NCBI GenBank assembly: GCA_026724425.1
Contig: JAIUCV010000022.1
Location: 10,044,696 to 10,108,695, forward strand
DNA: 64,000 nt
Direction: 5' to 3'
Source: Erythrophleum ivorense
Taxonomy: Eukaryota; Streptophyta; Magnoliopsida; Fabales; Fabaceae
Below, in pieces: positions 23,701 through 37,600 of this stretch. How positions within the stretch are numbered: position 1 is the first letter of the stretch; every line of letters begins with the position of its first letter. The translations under genes and the position numbers were made by a program. The notes below the pieces were generated by a model that made no database searches, was not told the DNA's origin, and saw only the letters and a program-made list of their open reading frames with translations.

Positions 23701-24330
23701 TTCGTTTGAACAACTAGTTCTGGGAATTATTCTGTTGCACTTGGTTATAGAATGTTAAAGCAAGAGGTGGATGACTTACCAAATGTTCCATTCAAAGAAT
23801 GGAGGACCTTGTGGAAACCAAGTGTCCTGACTTGTTATTTCATTTCTTCAGAAACTTTTGACTAATGCTTTGTCAATATCAGACATATTGAGGAAACTAT
23901 TAATCTTTGTCCTTTTTATCATAATACTGAGGAAACTATTAATCATATATTCATACAATATTTTTTTGGCTTGAACGGTTTGGTTTGATTCGCCTATAAC
24001 TATCCACACAAAGTTTTTCCATCCAAATGATATACAGGCGTGGTTGTAGAATTGGTTTGCGAATATACACAGCTCCCCACAGTTTTGACGAACATACCAA
24101 ATTTCTCATAGTCATATTGTATGGTATTTGATATTTCCACAATAGGGTAGTGTTGGAAAATTATCAACTTAAGTGCTTCTCTTCTCTAGGAGAATGGATT
24201 CACAAGTTGAACTAGCTTGGCAACTACTGGCGAGTGGGAAAACGTATAGTACTAATAATTTTGCTTCTCGTAAATAAGTTCATCCAGTTAATTCACTTCA
24301 AGGCACCGGATGGTCAATAATGCTTTGGAT
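20735..24330 (+). mobile_element. decayed L1-type LINE
   Basis: The plus strand reads, through many stops and shifts, the L1 ORF2 order: endonuclease (from about 20770; VIGDFN near 21165; SYHAPI-like block near 21420), reverse transcriptase (22020-23230) and a C-terminal Zn-binding region (C..C..T.E.I.HIF near 23910-23950). No ORF1 is seen to the left, so the element appears 5'-truncated near the endonuclease start. The 3' end is not sharp: no poly(A) tail or target duplication could be fixed, and decay may extend to about 24640. The same family left the fragment at 10631. Confidence 0.75.
22027..23231 (+). pseudogene. L1 reverse transcriptase remnant
   Basis: Frames at 22027-22254, 22573-22851 and 22977-23231 show PDSFHAKFYEQFWDII, FKDLWLISLRNI-type and LNRTFIILIPK blocks, then KQGLCQGDLLSPYLFI and SHLMYANDNLLFF, then KLRLRRLCC. 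The catalytic YADD box has become YAND, so the enzyme would be dead even without the stops. The order and spacing fit plant L1 ORF2. Confidence 0.8.
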
Positions 24331-25634
24331 ATCTAATGGTAAATCTCAATAACGCCAATCAAGAGTCCTCATTTATTTATGATTTTTGTACCAACTAGTT
24401 CAGAAATGAAACTAGAAGGATGGGTTACAAGTGGGACGAAACTAGCGCAAATAAGCATCCAATTTCTACTTCAACAAGATGCAATTGGCACTTCAACTAG
24501 TTCAGGTTTTTGCTCTTATCTAATTTACAAAATAATTTATGGACGAAGGATTTTCAATCGGACCCAAGTTTACAAATGTTTGGCAAGATACCATATCCAT
24601 TCAACAATATTTTACCCCCTTCTACTTACGTGGGTCTCCTTTTTTAAGGGTCTACTTATATTAGTTCCCAATTATTTTTTAATTCGTTTTGATTCTCATG
24701 CTTTAAATTTTCTCAATTGACTCTTTATATGTCCTAATTTTCTTAATTTAATAGATGTTTCTAATTTAAAAGCGTAAATCGAGCACATTAATATCAAATC
24801 CGAAATACACGACCCATTTGTAACACAGGATAATCCATTTAGAATAAAGATCGGTAACTTTCAACCACATGGTAGCACAACAAATCATTAACAATTTTTA
24901 GTATAAAATTTATTTCTACGGATTTTATTTTGTGATTATTGTTAATATTGAATTAGTGACAATAATTACGGTAAATTAAGAAAAATATTTAAAATTATGA
25001 ATGACCTAGTCAAGCTCTCTAAATCTCAAAAGGTGCATACGAAATTAAATTGCGACTATAACCCCAGTTACAACTACTATTCCTGCCAAACTTAAATCCA
25101 TCTGCCACAAACAACCATGACTTGTGATTTCGATTATCAATAATAATAATAATAATAATAATGACTGGCTATTCCTCCATAAGTAATTAGAATCTGGAAT
25201 TTTTTTGAATAACTACATAGTAATTCTTAAGAATTAGAATACATTAAAAATTTCAACAAAAGATAGCTCTGCTAAGCGATGTATCCTTTTGACCAAGCTA
25301 TTCACACTGGCTTTAAAACATCAAAAGCATGAAAACTCCAATTCCCAAATTTTCAAAAAAATCAAGAAAAAAAAAACAAAAACAAAAAACAAAAGCAAAG
25401 GAGAATTAAGACTAATACTCACCCATCAATCACAAAACCTGTATCTATGTTCCTTCCAACCAACAAATTTCCATGGTGCCCAAATTTAATATTATAAAAT
25501 TTACCTGGCAAGTGCGGAGATGCAAATGATAATCTAAATGGGAGCTCCATGTCCCAGCATGCCTATGTTATCCTTGCAGTCATAAGGTTAAAGCTAAATA
25601 TTACTGTCAAATAGAATATACCATTACTTGACCT
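24331..25634. other. L1 3' remnant, intergenic DNA and probable 3' UTR of RRP44A
   Basis: The first ~300 bases may be the end of the L1 element. After that no gene is recognised; an (AAT)n run lies near 25140-25162. The bases just below 25635 should be the 3' untranslated region of the minus-strand RRP44A gene. No single polyadenylation signal stands out. Confidence 0.45.
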
Positions 25635-28600
25635 CTAAACGAGAGTAAGTTGAAGTTTTGGCCGGTTAGGCTGGGGCTCCACAACCTCCATGTGAATTAT
25701 AACTGTCTGAAGAATGCTGTAAGAAAGGCTACCATCCATCTTTCTAATCTTCTGCTGTTGCTCATCGACATACCATTCTCCACCTCCCTTTTCAGTTCTT
25801 GGCATCAAATACAAAGGCCCTTCTATGCCATATCTATCAAAGGAAACGAAGGTACAAGCAATAATAACAAAGTCACTGATAAAGTACAAAGAGAACTTAT
25901 TTCTGCATTGCTCGACATTAATGAAATGATTATCACCAGCTTGATTGAATAATATCTCATTTATTTTTGTCTTCCATAAATTATTGTTTGCTCTCATCTG
26001 ACTAGCACGGCAAAGCAAATGAAAAACAAAAGGAAAGAGATAAGAAACTTTACTTGGGAACGAACACAATAAATCCGTTGGACCTTATTTTCACTATTCT
26101 AGCCTCCGTATCAATTGGCCTGTATAAGCAAAGACACAATCTCCAAAATAAGCTGCAAATTTATAAAAAGCAGTGATAGGGCGAAAGGATGATATGTCAC
26201 ATACCTCTTTCGGAAATAAATGACAGTATGGAGCTCTACAGAGGCCCGGCCAGCCATTTGAGCATTCCTATGCCGATAATTTAGATCTAAACCACACACA
26301 GCCATAAAGATAAAATTAGAGTCATCTGCATTATAAAAAATATTCATCCTAGAGAGAATTTCTATTGACAAGATTAGAGAATTCAATCATAAAATGATCA
26401 AGTTCTAATTAGATCAAGAAAAAAAGCAACTTTGGAGAAAGCAAACATAATTGGCAAGTTTATGTTGGAACTGTAGGCATAAACAAAAATGTTCTATTAA
26501 TGCACAAGAATAGATCCCATACTGTCTGAAATACTAGTGAGCTGAAGCCTGTCTTGAAATATTGAAAGTAGCTTGGATATTCCTAAAGATGCAGCAAGTA
26601 GCCTGTGAACAATGACATCTGCAAGAAAAGGATGTTTCATCTCTAATGGTATTGCACATAATTGACCAAATACACATCAAAATTACTGAAACTAACGTTT
26701 ACCTGCATATCTTCTAATAGGTGAGGTGAAATGGGTATATAAAGGTGCTGCAAGCCCATAATGATGATATTCTGGAGGGCTTAGATCCCCACTACAAAAA
26801 TAAACCGCCTAGAAAGGAAAAGGAAAAAAAAATTATTTCTACTCTTGGAATCTAAATCTGGATTCATTTGTTTAATTGCTACTCACCTGAGTCATGCATC
26901 TAGTTGCCAGTATACGGATTAACTTGTTGAAGTATGGATCATCACCCTGAATAAAGTATTTTCTATTAGCGGGAGCAAATATTTGAGACCAAAGTAAAAT
27001 GCCTCGACACTTAAAGCTTACACCAACATCATGAACCATAAAAAGAAATCCATGAAAGAAGCATATATTGTTGATGGAATCCATGAAATCCATGGACAAC
27101 AAATATGATAACTTGTAACTATGCAAAAACCATATATTGTCAATGGAAAATAATTAAAAATTAAAAACTATAATGATGCAAAAACAAGATTTACCACAGC
27201 ATGGTCAAGAGAATCAGCCAATGCTTTCGATGATGAGATATCCAAGTGGAGGCCAATTGCAGCAGCAGTACGCAGCAAGGGTTCAAGCATCTCACGAGTT
27301 GGAGTTGGATGACGCCTACACAAGAACCAACAACAATTGGGTACCATTCAATCCAGCAATAACAATATCTTGCCACATGTAGATTTTTTTCAGCTGCTTC
27401 CAGCATATGTATTCATTTAAGGTTTCCAGTCAACAGCGTCACAAACTTTGGAAAGATATTACTTCTCAGCAACATATGTTTCTAGTGAGCATTTAGTAAA
27501 GACTAAGGAAGTACTCATTCTGCAGTAATATGGTCCATTATACCAGATGAGACCTTCCTATTTATGTTGACAAATATCCAATTCTTATTTTCAATAGAGA
27601 GTGTTGGATAAAATTGAGAAGATTACACTTTTATCATTTAATGCTATGCTTTGTAAGAGACAAAAAGAACCCGGGGGGGGGGGGGGGGGGGGGAATCAGC
27701 TTCTATCCATGAAAAGTCTTAAATTGAAGAAATTCCAGGCATTAGCTCTGCCAATCAGAAATTATTGAAGTACTAAATGTATCTTTTTTTCAATTTTATA
27801 ATTGTCAGTTTCACCGGCTAGATTCTTAAATTGACATGAAAGAAAGAGAAGCAGAAAAATCTAGCAATAATGGAAGCAAGGTCAGAATATGCTTTAGGAA
27901 CCCCATAGGCCCATTAGCAGAAGGCAGAAAGGTAGCTCCTTCACAAAATAAATCATGCAAAACCTACATGTCAAAAAGGCAGATCAGAAACCAACCTTAA
28001 TAATGAGCATGAAGGAAAACTCTTAAGAATTTGTTCTGCAACAGAAACGTTAGCAGCAAGCATAAACTCCTCAACCATTTGGTTTGCTTCCCGAATCTGG
28101 TACATACCTGCAAATCAAATCAAGGAACTAAATAAAGTTTAAAAAATCTGCATCTCTTTTCACTTTTTTTTTTTGTTTTTTGGGTTTGGGGGGGGGGGGG
28201 GGAGATAACCTCAGCCGCACTCCAAAAAATATCCAAACACTTTGACTACAGCTACAAAGAAAATCCTCTGAACAAAGACCAAAAAATTACCATGTCAGCA
28301 TGTTGCCATTTCTGGATACCTATACTCTCAAGTACTCACTAATTTCAGAAACCAAACTTTTAAAGACAAGGATAGAGAACCAAAACTTTGAAGTGCCAAG
28401 TCTTTTGTAGAGATTAGAAGAACAGATTCAACAGATGTACGGGAGTTCGTGGTTTAGCAGCAGTCTGAGCAATGGAGTTTAGAGTTCATTTGATAATTTT
28501 AAAAACTAAATATCACTTGTGTTCATCATATACCATAACATAGCTCACTAAGATTAATATCTTTTAATCCACAAAATGTTTCAAAAAACACCCAAATTCA

Positions 28601-31600
28601 TGTCAGATTATTCAGCTTATTAGCTTCCACCATCCTGAGATCGTAAAATAGTTGTAGCTATCCAAGACTCCGGCACCGATTATAAGTAAGGCAGACATTT
28701 TATTGAGCACTGGGTTTGGCCAGCTGATTTAGACTTTTTTTCGGTATTAGGTTCAATGCTTTTGGGAGCAAGAAGGAACATAAAGTCCTCTAACAAAGAG
28801 CAGCTTTTGCAGGCTTGAAGTGTGTGTTCTTAGAATGGAATGAAGAGTTTTTAATCATAAATTGCTTCTGTCTCATCTTCAGGGAAGTAATTATTTTGGC
28901 TTTCTTTTGGATTTCAGCAAGTGGTTTTTTACTTTTGTTGGGGAGCAGGGGTTCAATTGGTTTTCCAATCTCATTTTTGAAGGATTCCTTGTCCTCTATT
29001 TTCTTTTTCTCATAAATAATTTTTTTTTCCATTTTCAAAAAAGGCAGGAATATTCATTGACAGATATATAAGGCTTTATATGGAGCCGATTAGCTGGTAA
29101 ATATGGAAATAAAGGGTTTGTCTATTTGGTAAGATCACAGGCAGAGAGACAAAGGTCATATGGTTCTCATGCATCTAGATCAGCAGACAGACAATCAATA
29201 GATGATAGGGCCACATAATACTACAATGACTAAGCAAATGAAACTAGTTGAACATATCTAATCTGAACAATACAAACCTTGTGCACCTTCCACCCCCCTA
29301 AAAAAAGAAATAATAAATTAAAATTAAAGAAGGAAGAAGATTATACCAATATCAAGAGGGTCATGAGTCTCTGTGTCAATTTGAAATTTCACTTCAGCAG
29401 AAGCAAGAGTTAGCGCCCCTCTCTCAATACGCCGTAACCTCATTTTCTGTAAGACCATACACCAATCCATAATTTTCAGACAAATCCATAAGTGTGAGAA
29501 AATTCACCCACACTCATAACTACCATGTGATTAAAACAGTAAATAAGAATTTATAGATCCACACCTTAGCTAAACTATTCATATTCCTCAAATCTGTAGT
29601 TAGTGGATCCATTAGTCGACTGTGAGAACAGAAAATCAAAGACAGTGATCAAACTACTTAATGAAAGTATAAATGCATCACAAGCAAATTAGACTAGAGG
29701 AAATGATTATGCATTAAAAAAAAAAAAAGAAAATTGATCCCATTAGCACAAAGAAAATTGAATGGGCAGATCCCCACACTCAGTTCAACCTATACTCTTA
29801 AATTCTCTCTCAGCATGTACCATACTACTTTTTCTGTGATTAGCTCCACAGTGAAGACTCAGCCAAAGAAAGCATCACACTGAAGACACCAAACATTTCT
29901 TTTGTTGACAAGAAATACTTAGTTCATTATGTAGGTTGAAGACCAGATAAGGACCAATGAGTTCTCCAGGCACCCCGCATACACTGAATTATATTACTGG
30001 TTGCATATAAAAAAGGACCTGGGTAGTAAACATATTACAGAGACTAAATAACCATGAAATGTGGTTTTTGGTCCTTAAGTGTAAAATACTTAATTGGTAG
30101 ATCCTTAATTGTAATGTTTCTATACTGTTTTTACATATCAAGATTAATGTAAATTATTCCACCTGAAAATTTGGACCTTAGTCTCTACAACACAAACATA
30201 TTACCAACAATCACACCAAGGCACATGACAAAAGAATATAATTTTTAAATAAGTGCACGGATCTTGCAGGTATATAGGCCACATAAGGCCTTGTGTCCAA
30301 AAATTTTGGAATATGCTAATCATCCCTTTTTTAGTTGTGGGATGGGTTATTTGGGATGTTTAGCACTGAATTTGTCCTCTCACTTGAGACTTTATTCTCC
30401 ACCCATTGTCAAGGTTACTACAGAAGAGGCTGAGGTTTTGTGAAGCTGTGCTGTTTTTGCAAGCATAGGTAAATTTGCTTAGAGCAAAAGCAGAAAGTTT
30501 CAGCCAATGGATCCTCTGGTGAATCTTTCGGACGGGGCAGTCCTCTTTGCTCTGAGTGGGTTTATGATCATGGTTTTATAAGGAATTTCTGTCTGATATG
30601 CGAAGACAATGCAGAGCTCTTTTGGGCTGGCGACTTTATCTCTTTTTCCCTGCTTCTTTTGCGGTTGGGAGAATTTATGATTCTCCTGCTCTGTAATCTT
30701 ATTTTTAAAAAAGTTCTTTTAAAACCCCCCTCCCAAAAAAGAGAGAGAGAGAGAGAGAGAGACCAAGTGATTAGGTTCTGCATCATCATTCATCAAAATA
30801 ATATATTATAGTATTAGCAAGAAGAATCAAATTGAGACTTCTTAGCATGAATATGAGTTTGGTCATTAAACACAGATTCAACTCTAGGAGGTTTGCTTGA
30901 CAACAGTCAGAAGATACACCCTTCCAACATTTTGTTTACCTTGATAAAACTTCTCAAGGTATCATATTGCTCAATGTCTGCAAGAGTTTGTATGGTATTT
31001 TATAAGCAATCAGAGTAGGCGCATAAATGGGGATAGAAAGAAAACAAAGCAACAAAAGGACATTCTCCCAGCAGAGACACCTGGTATGGTAACTAGTAAC
31101 TAACTTATTCAGGGCTAACTATAGCACTATATAAATAGACAACTCAATCTGTAACCGGGCAAAGATCCGAGGAACAAAAGCATACCTATCATCCATCCTT
31201 GCCTGTGCTTCAACATAAGACAATGCTGCAGAAGATTTTATGACACTTTTTGTGTACTTGGTGGAAGTAATATCTGCTTCAGGTGTCATTTCCTGAACAT
31301 AAGCAAATAGTTTTAGTGAAAGTCCATTAAGATAGTAAGTTGTACTCAGATATAGAGTGCATCAGTTAAAATCCTTATTTTGGCATGCTTTATGTAAAGC
31401 ATAACTATGTTGTACACATTAAAGACACATTAAATGCATACACATATTCTGTATCAAATATTGTCCTAGGGAACAGGAGAGCAACCCCCACTACAATGTG
31501 GACAATACCAGGGCTCAGGAGCAATAACTAGAATTTTTCCCCAAATTGTTGAATACTAATAGTTGGCCAAATCAACATGCACAGGATTTAACTTGGTCAG

Positions 31601-34600
31601 AAACACACCACAAACATGGTACAGCATCAAAAGTTTGGTGCTGAGCTTAGTTGAAACTCTAAATCTTGATCACAAATCTTAAATTTAATAGCACTATTCA
31701 ATAAAATGCACACAAACTTTAAGCTATCAATCTATGAAGGAATGCACAATCAAAATCATGACAAACTAATTGTGTTCGTGCAGAGGTGGGGCTAGGTTGT
31801 GTCTTTTGAAGGACTTATCAAATAAATTATAAATGGTGATGAGAACAGCTGATAATGGTGGCAAATAGTGGTGAAAATTGTGACAGTCATTATGGGCAGT
31901 GAAGCTCTTATCTATATAGAAGAAGAGGAATGCAAGATGTCAAGGGACTAGCTTTTGTGCTGAGGAATAGAGTCTGTCTAAAGCCAGTACTGATGTCAAT
32001 TTTAGATTGTTGCCTTCTACTGGCTGTAAATTGTAACAGTTGAACAGAGACCTACGTAAAAATTGGCATATAAGGAGAATATCCTAAGATAAGTCTGTTT
32101 GAAGGAATGGTTACTTCTCCTAGTGACTATTCTTTTGTTTTCTTCCGTCATTCGCAGCAGTGTGCATTTGCTGGTTATATTTTGTTCTGGTATGTCATGC
32201 CTGATCTCTTTCTAGGATGATGTAGCTCCTGACTTATCCAGTGAGAAAAAATGAAAAAGAAAATAAAGTGGAGATTGTGACATGGTGGATAGTCAAGGTT
32301 ATCACAAAATGCCAGTAGAAGTTATAACAGTCAAGTCTAGACGGTAATGGTGGTAATAGCAGCAAAGTGGAGGCAATGGCTGTGGGGCAAACTCAGACAT
32401 AGCAATCAGCAAAGAAGTTCGGGGAATAGATGGTGACACTGTGGGTGTAGACTGTAGAGGGATCAAGATAGATATAGAAGCAGCAAAAGCAACCATCTGC
32501 AAATTCCTTGTGGTAGTAGGAGACAGTATTGAAGATGAACATCAATGATGGGAACGGGGAAGTGCTAAAAGCATAGCAGAAGAAAGAATGCAGGCTATTG
32601 AAAATTTGTGATCTTTGTGTTCCACAATAAATGTTGGAAGATTTCCACAAAAGGTTAAGTTATTGTTGGTCCCCAAATTTCATCCAATATCCAATTTGGT
32701 CCTTATAGTTTTGAAGTTTGTAATTAAGATCCCATAGTTTTAAAAAAATTTTAATGTAGTCCCTATCATCAAACTTCTATGAGTATGTGATTAAATTCTA
32801 CTCACATGGCCAACCATGTGCTACCTTAGAATTTTCAATATGCATGATTCATGCCAATAGAAGGGTAAGAGTAGATGATGGAGTAAAATTCACTTATATG
32901 TGTAGCATGGGATGCCACCCATCTTAAGCGGCTTGTGTGAGTTTTCATAAATCGGGCATATTCAAAAAGTAAAGATGGCATATGGTTCGTCATGTCAACA
33001 AAATTTAACAACATACTGATAGTTTCAGTGACATAAAATTAAATTTTTTTAAGATTATAGGGACTCAATTACAAACTTCTAAATAATAAGGACCAAATTA
33101 AGAAATTGAGTGAAATTTTAAGGACCAACAAAGTAATTTAACATCCACTAAATAAAGAAAAATATATAGTTTCTATCCAAATCAAAGAACATAAACAAAA
33201 ATATAAATTCTTTATGGTCAAAGAATGAGGTTGCACACACCCATATGACGGAGAAAGCTAGTCTTTCCACATCAGCTCGAAGAGAACATATGTCTGCCAA
33301 ATAAACATTTTATCAGTGTCAAGCTGAAAAACTACAATCATCACAAAACACAACTTTTTTCAGCACTTTGCCCTTCCAAAAAGAAATTACCCTCTGTAAG
33401 AGGTTTTGGGAGCATGTCTATCCGTCGCTCAACAAGGTAGACAGATGTACCCCTTTGTGCAGCCTCATCATCAAGTGGAGTGCCAGGATGCACAAAATTT
33501 GTCACATCAGCAATATCTGATAGAAAATTATTAAAGATGAACTTTGAACAACAAAGAACTCAGGGAAGAGGACAGGAGACCTAACAAAGCAATAATTAAA
33601 AGGATATAGCAACCAGTCAGAAGACAGATATTTATCATAACTTTTTGTTTCCATGGGGTTGAGGACAAGGTTATTCTATTCTGAAACAATTTTATTTAGA
33701 TATTTTTAATTTTGCGCTAGCAAGGTTGTATGATAATTCAATAGAACACAATTCAAATATGCTATGCAGAACACTTGGCTTTTCTATATCATGGAAAGAT
33801 TACCAAAAAATAATAATGAAGCAGATATTCTAATTGAAATTGTCAGTGAGGGGCTCTCAATTTATGCCAAATTTAAATGCAGGAGTACATATAAATGATG
33901 AAATAATAAAATCAAACTAATGCTAGGAGTCCAATAATTTTGATTTGCATACATCAAGCCTTTCTGTGAACTTTACACTGTTTGTGCTTATGTTTTTTGC
34001 CTTGGTAAGAGCTTGACATCACCCTTTTGACAAGAGAGTCAACATCACTTATTCCATTCCATCAAAAGCCAGGTTGATGGGACTTGGGGAAGAAATAAGG
34101 GATTTGCTTTCTGCCTGCTAATGAATCAATTGCAAAGTTTTCATTCTAATATATGCCCTCTGATAAAGGATACGAACTCCAACTTCAAAGTTCCCATTTG
34201 GTAAAGCAGAACAGTGGAGTGCATCATCAATATCCTTGCATCCTGCATGCAATAGGCAGCATAATCAGTTGAGTGTCATATGACATCTTAGTCAAATATG
34301 TAAACTGAGGAAAACCAGAAACTTTAGAAATTCTCATATATTCATTACAGAAGACAGCAGCCAAAAGATATAGGATTGGTAGTAACAACCCAATTTCAAA
34401 TCCCAAATAAAAAGGAAATAGAATCAGCAAGATACAGCAAGATAATAGGGAAAATAAAAACCAATGCATAATCAGGGAGAATAAAAAGGAAATAAATGAT
34501 AAAATAAAAACTTCTTAAAATAGAGAAATAACTTGGTCAACACATTAGAAACGTGTGACTCAGTACAGTGCACTACAACACTCCTCCTTAAGGTGGAGAG

Positions 34601-37600
34601 TAGATGCTTAGCATACCTAACTTGCTGCTGAGTTCCTCAAACCTAACTCTCAAAAGTACTTTAGCAAGTAAGTTAGCCACTTGAGAGCTAGTGGATATGT
34701 AGGACAAATCAATCAAACCAGATTCTATCTACTCCTTTATAAAATGACAATCTATTTCCACATGTTTGGTTTTGTCATAATGAATGGGGTTCTTTGCAAC
34801 CCATATTATTGCCATGTTATCACACCACACTTTTATAGGAGGTTGAATGTTAACTTTCAATTCTACAAACAAGCATCTTATCCACATTTCTTCACGCACA
34901 CCCAAGGATAGAGCATGATATTTTGCTTTTGCACTACTCCTAACCACCATAGATTGCTTCTTGCTCCACCATGTAACAAGATTCCCCACACAAAGGTGCA
35001 GTACCTTGTTGTAGACCTTCTATCAGTGATCAAACCAACTCAATTGGCATCAATGTAAACCATAGCATTCCTTGAAGTCCCCTTGTTAAAGGTAAGACCC
35101 TTTCCAAGTGTCATCTAAAGGTATCTTAAAATTCTGAATACTACCCCCATGTGCTCCTCATTAGGATTACTCATAAACTAACTCACAACACGGGCTAAGA
35201 AGCTGATGTCAGGTCAAGTATAAAAGCAATATATAAGTTTATCTACTAACCTCTGATATCTTCCAATATCCACTTGAGTACCTTTTTACTTCAAGATGAA
35301 TTTGTAGATAGTTTTCATGGGCGTATCTGCAGGTTTTGGCCTCATCATATCAGTTTCTTTCAATAAGTCTAGTGTATATTTTTTCTATAACACTCTGATC
35401 CCTTTGCTTGACCTTGCAACTTCTATCCCAAGGAAATATATTAGACACTACCTAGGTCCTTCATATCAAATTCAATAGCAAGAGACTCCTTTAGGTGTCT
35501 TATCTCTTCAAGATCATCTCTAGTGATTACTATGTCATTAACATAAACAATTGAAATTGACAATTTACTATTAGGTGCATGTTTAACAAACAAGGTGCGA
35601 CCTGATTGGCATTATATATAACCATATCATTTTACCACATTTGTGAACATTTCAAATCATGCTCTAGGTGATTGTTTTAATCCAGAAAGACTTGTAGAGT
35701 CTATCTAGAATTCTTGTTTTCTTTTTATTCATTTTTCTTTCTAGGTTTCTTATAAATAACGTTACTCCTAAGGATACTATTGTAAATTTTCTTTAACTCT
35801 AGGTCTATAAATAGTGGCACCCATTACTCATAAAATCACCAAGAAGTATTCATTCAAAAGATTGAATACATTTCTTTGCTCTTTCTTTGTCCTTTCCTCA
35901 TTATATCAGAGCATTAGGCTCTTCATCTCACATTTTGTGGCCTTCATTCCTGAGGCACATCTCTCTCTCATACATTGTTCAATCCCATATCAACCAAAGC
36001 TCCTTAGGAATCCCCATAGACATCGTTGACTAGCCGTTTCCAGGATGCCAAACCTCCACCATCACTCCATGTGTTGCCACACACTGACAACATATTTCTA
36101 GATAGCCTCTAATACGCTAGCACTTGAGAGCCTGTGAAGGCTCTCTTTCAATTGCTTTGCATTGAAAACTGATCACCTACCATTGTACCTTCAAGCCAAG
36201 CCCTAATCCTTCTTTGGTTGGACCTTGTTCATGGTGTGTTCAGCTCACCATCTACTTTATCCTATTCTCCAGTAGCTTTGCCTAGTTCAAAACCTGTCCA
36301 TCCACATTCTTTGCACTGTCCAGTACTTTATGGCCTCTAAAGCAAGCCAAGTTCTAAGTGGGTCCTCTAGACAGGACTTCTCCAACCATGGTGGAATAGA
36401 GGGCTCCATCTAACTTATCACGAGACACAAATTAAAAGGCCACAACTACTTGCAATGGGCCAAATCCTTAATGATGTTATTTCAAGCAAGGAAAAAGATC
36501 ATTATCTTATCGAAACCACTATCCAGCCAAAAAAGGACGATATGGAAGGCAAAAAACAACATGGCCATTTCCTAGATGGTCAATACATGGATAATGATAT
36601 TGGATAGGATTTTATGCTCTATGACGTTGGCCACGAAATATGGATAGCTGCAAAAAAGGCCTAATCTAATAAAGACGAGACTTTTGAATTATTTGAGATA
36701 AAAAATACTCTTCATGATTTCAAGTAAGATAACTTGTCGGTGACATAGTATTTCACTAAACTAATGCATTTGTGGCAACAATTGGACGTCTTTGAGAACC
36801 CAGATAGGACCTGTCCCAAAGATGCAAAGAACTACGAGGACATCATGGTGAAAAAAAGAGTTTTTAAATTCCTTGTACACTTGAACTCATCCCTCGATGA
36901 GGTCAGAGGAAGGATCCTTGGTTCAAAGCCTTTGCCTCCACTTAGAGTTGCTTTTTCTAAGGTGCGAAAGGAGGATAGTAAGAAGAAACTCATGATAGGA
37001 ACCAATATAGTTGCTATTACTCCATTCAATGGTTCTACCCTCATGTCAAGAAGTGTGGACCACAATAAACCAAAGTGGAGACCTTGGTGTAACCACTGCC
37101 ACACCTATGAAACATGCTCGAAGATACATAGAAAACCAACAAATTAGAAGCCTAATAAACATAAGGAATACAAAAGGTATGCTGCCACTTCAAGAGCAAG
37201 TGAAAAACCAACAAATGAACCTGCCCTTTTCAACAAAGAAGAAGTGGATTGGCTTCAAAAGTTGATCAGCTAAGGTTCATCATCCACTTCTAATGAGGCC
37301 ACTAGAACTACAACACAAAAAGGTACCTTTTTAAATCCTCTTCACACTTAAGCAAAAGACAGTACCTACTAGATTGTTGATTCAAGCATTCTAGATCATG
37401 ATTGAAGATGCCTCATTGTTCCTTGCATACAAGCCATGCAATGATAATTATAAAGTGAGGATCGCCAATAGATCTTTATCCTCGATGACTAGTATTGAGA
37501 GAGTGGAAATTTTTGAGACCTTCACATTAGAATTTGTCCTATTAGTTCCAAATTTATCTTGCAATTTGCTTTTTATCAACAACCTTACTCGACTTTAAGC

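Noticed and set aside
27173..27406. overlapping frames on both strands with Gln-rich sequence
   Set aside because: They overlap RRP44A exon 18 (27315-27195) in wrong frames; the exon itself explains the coding signal.
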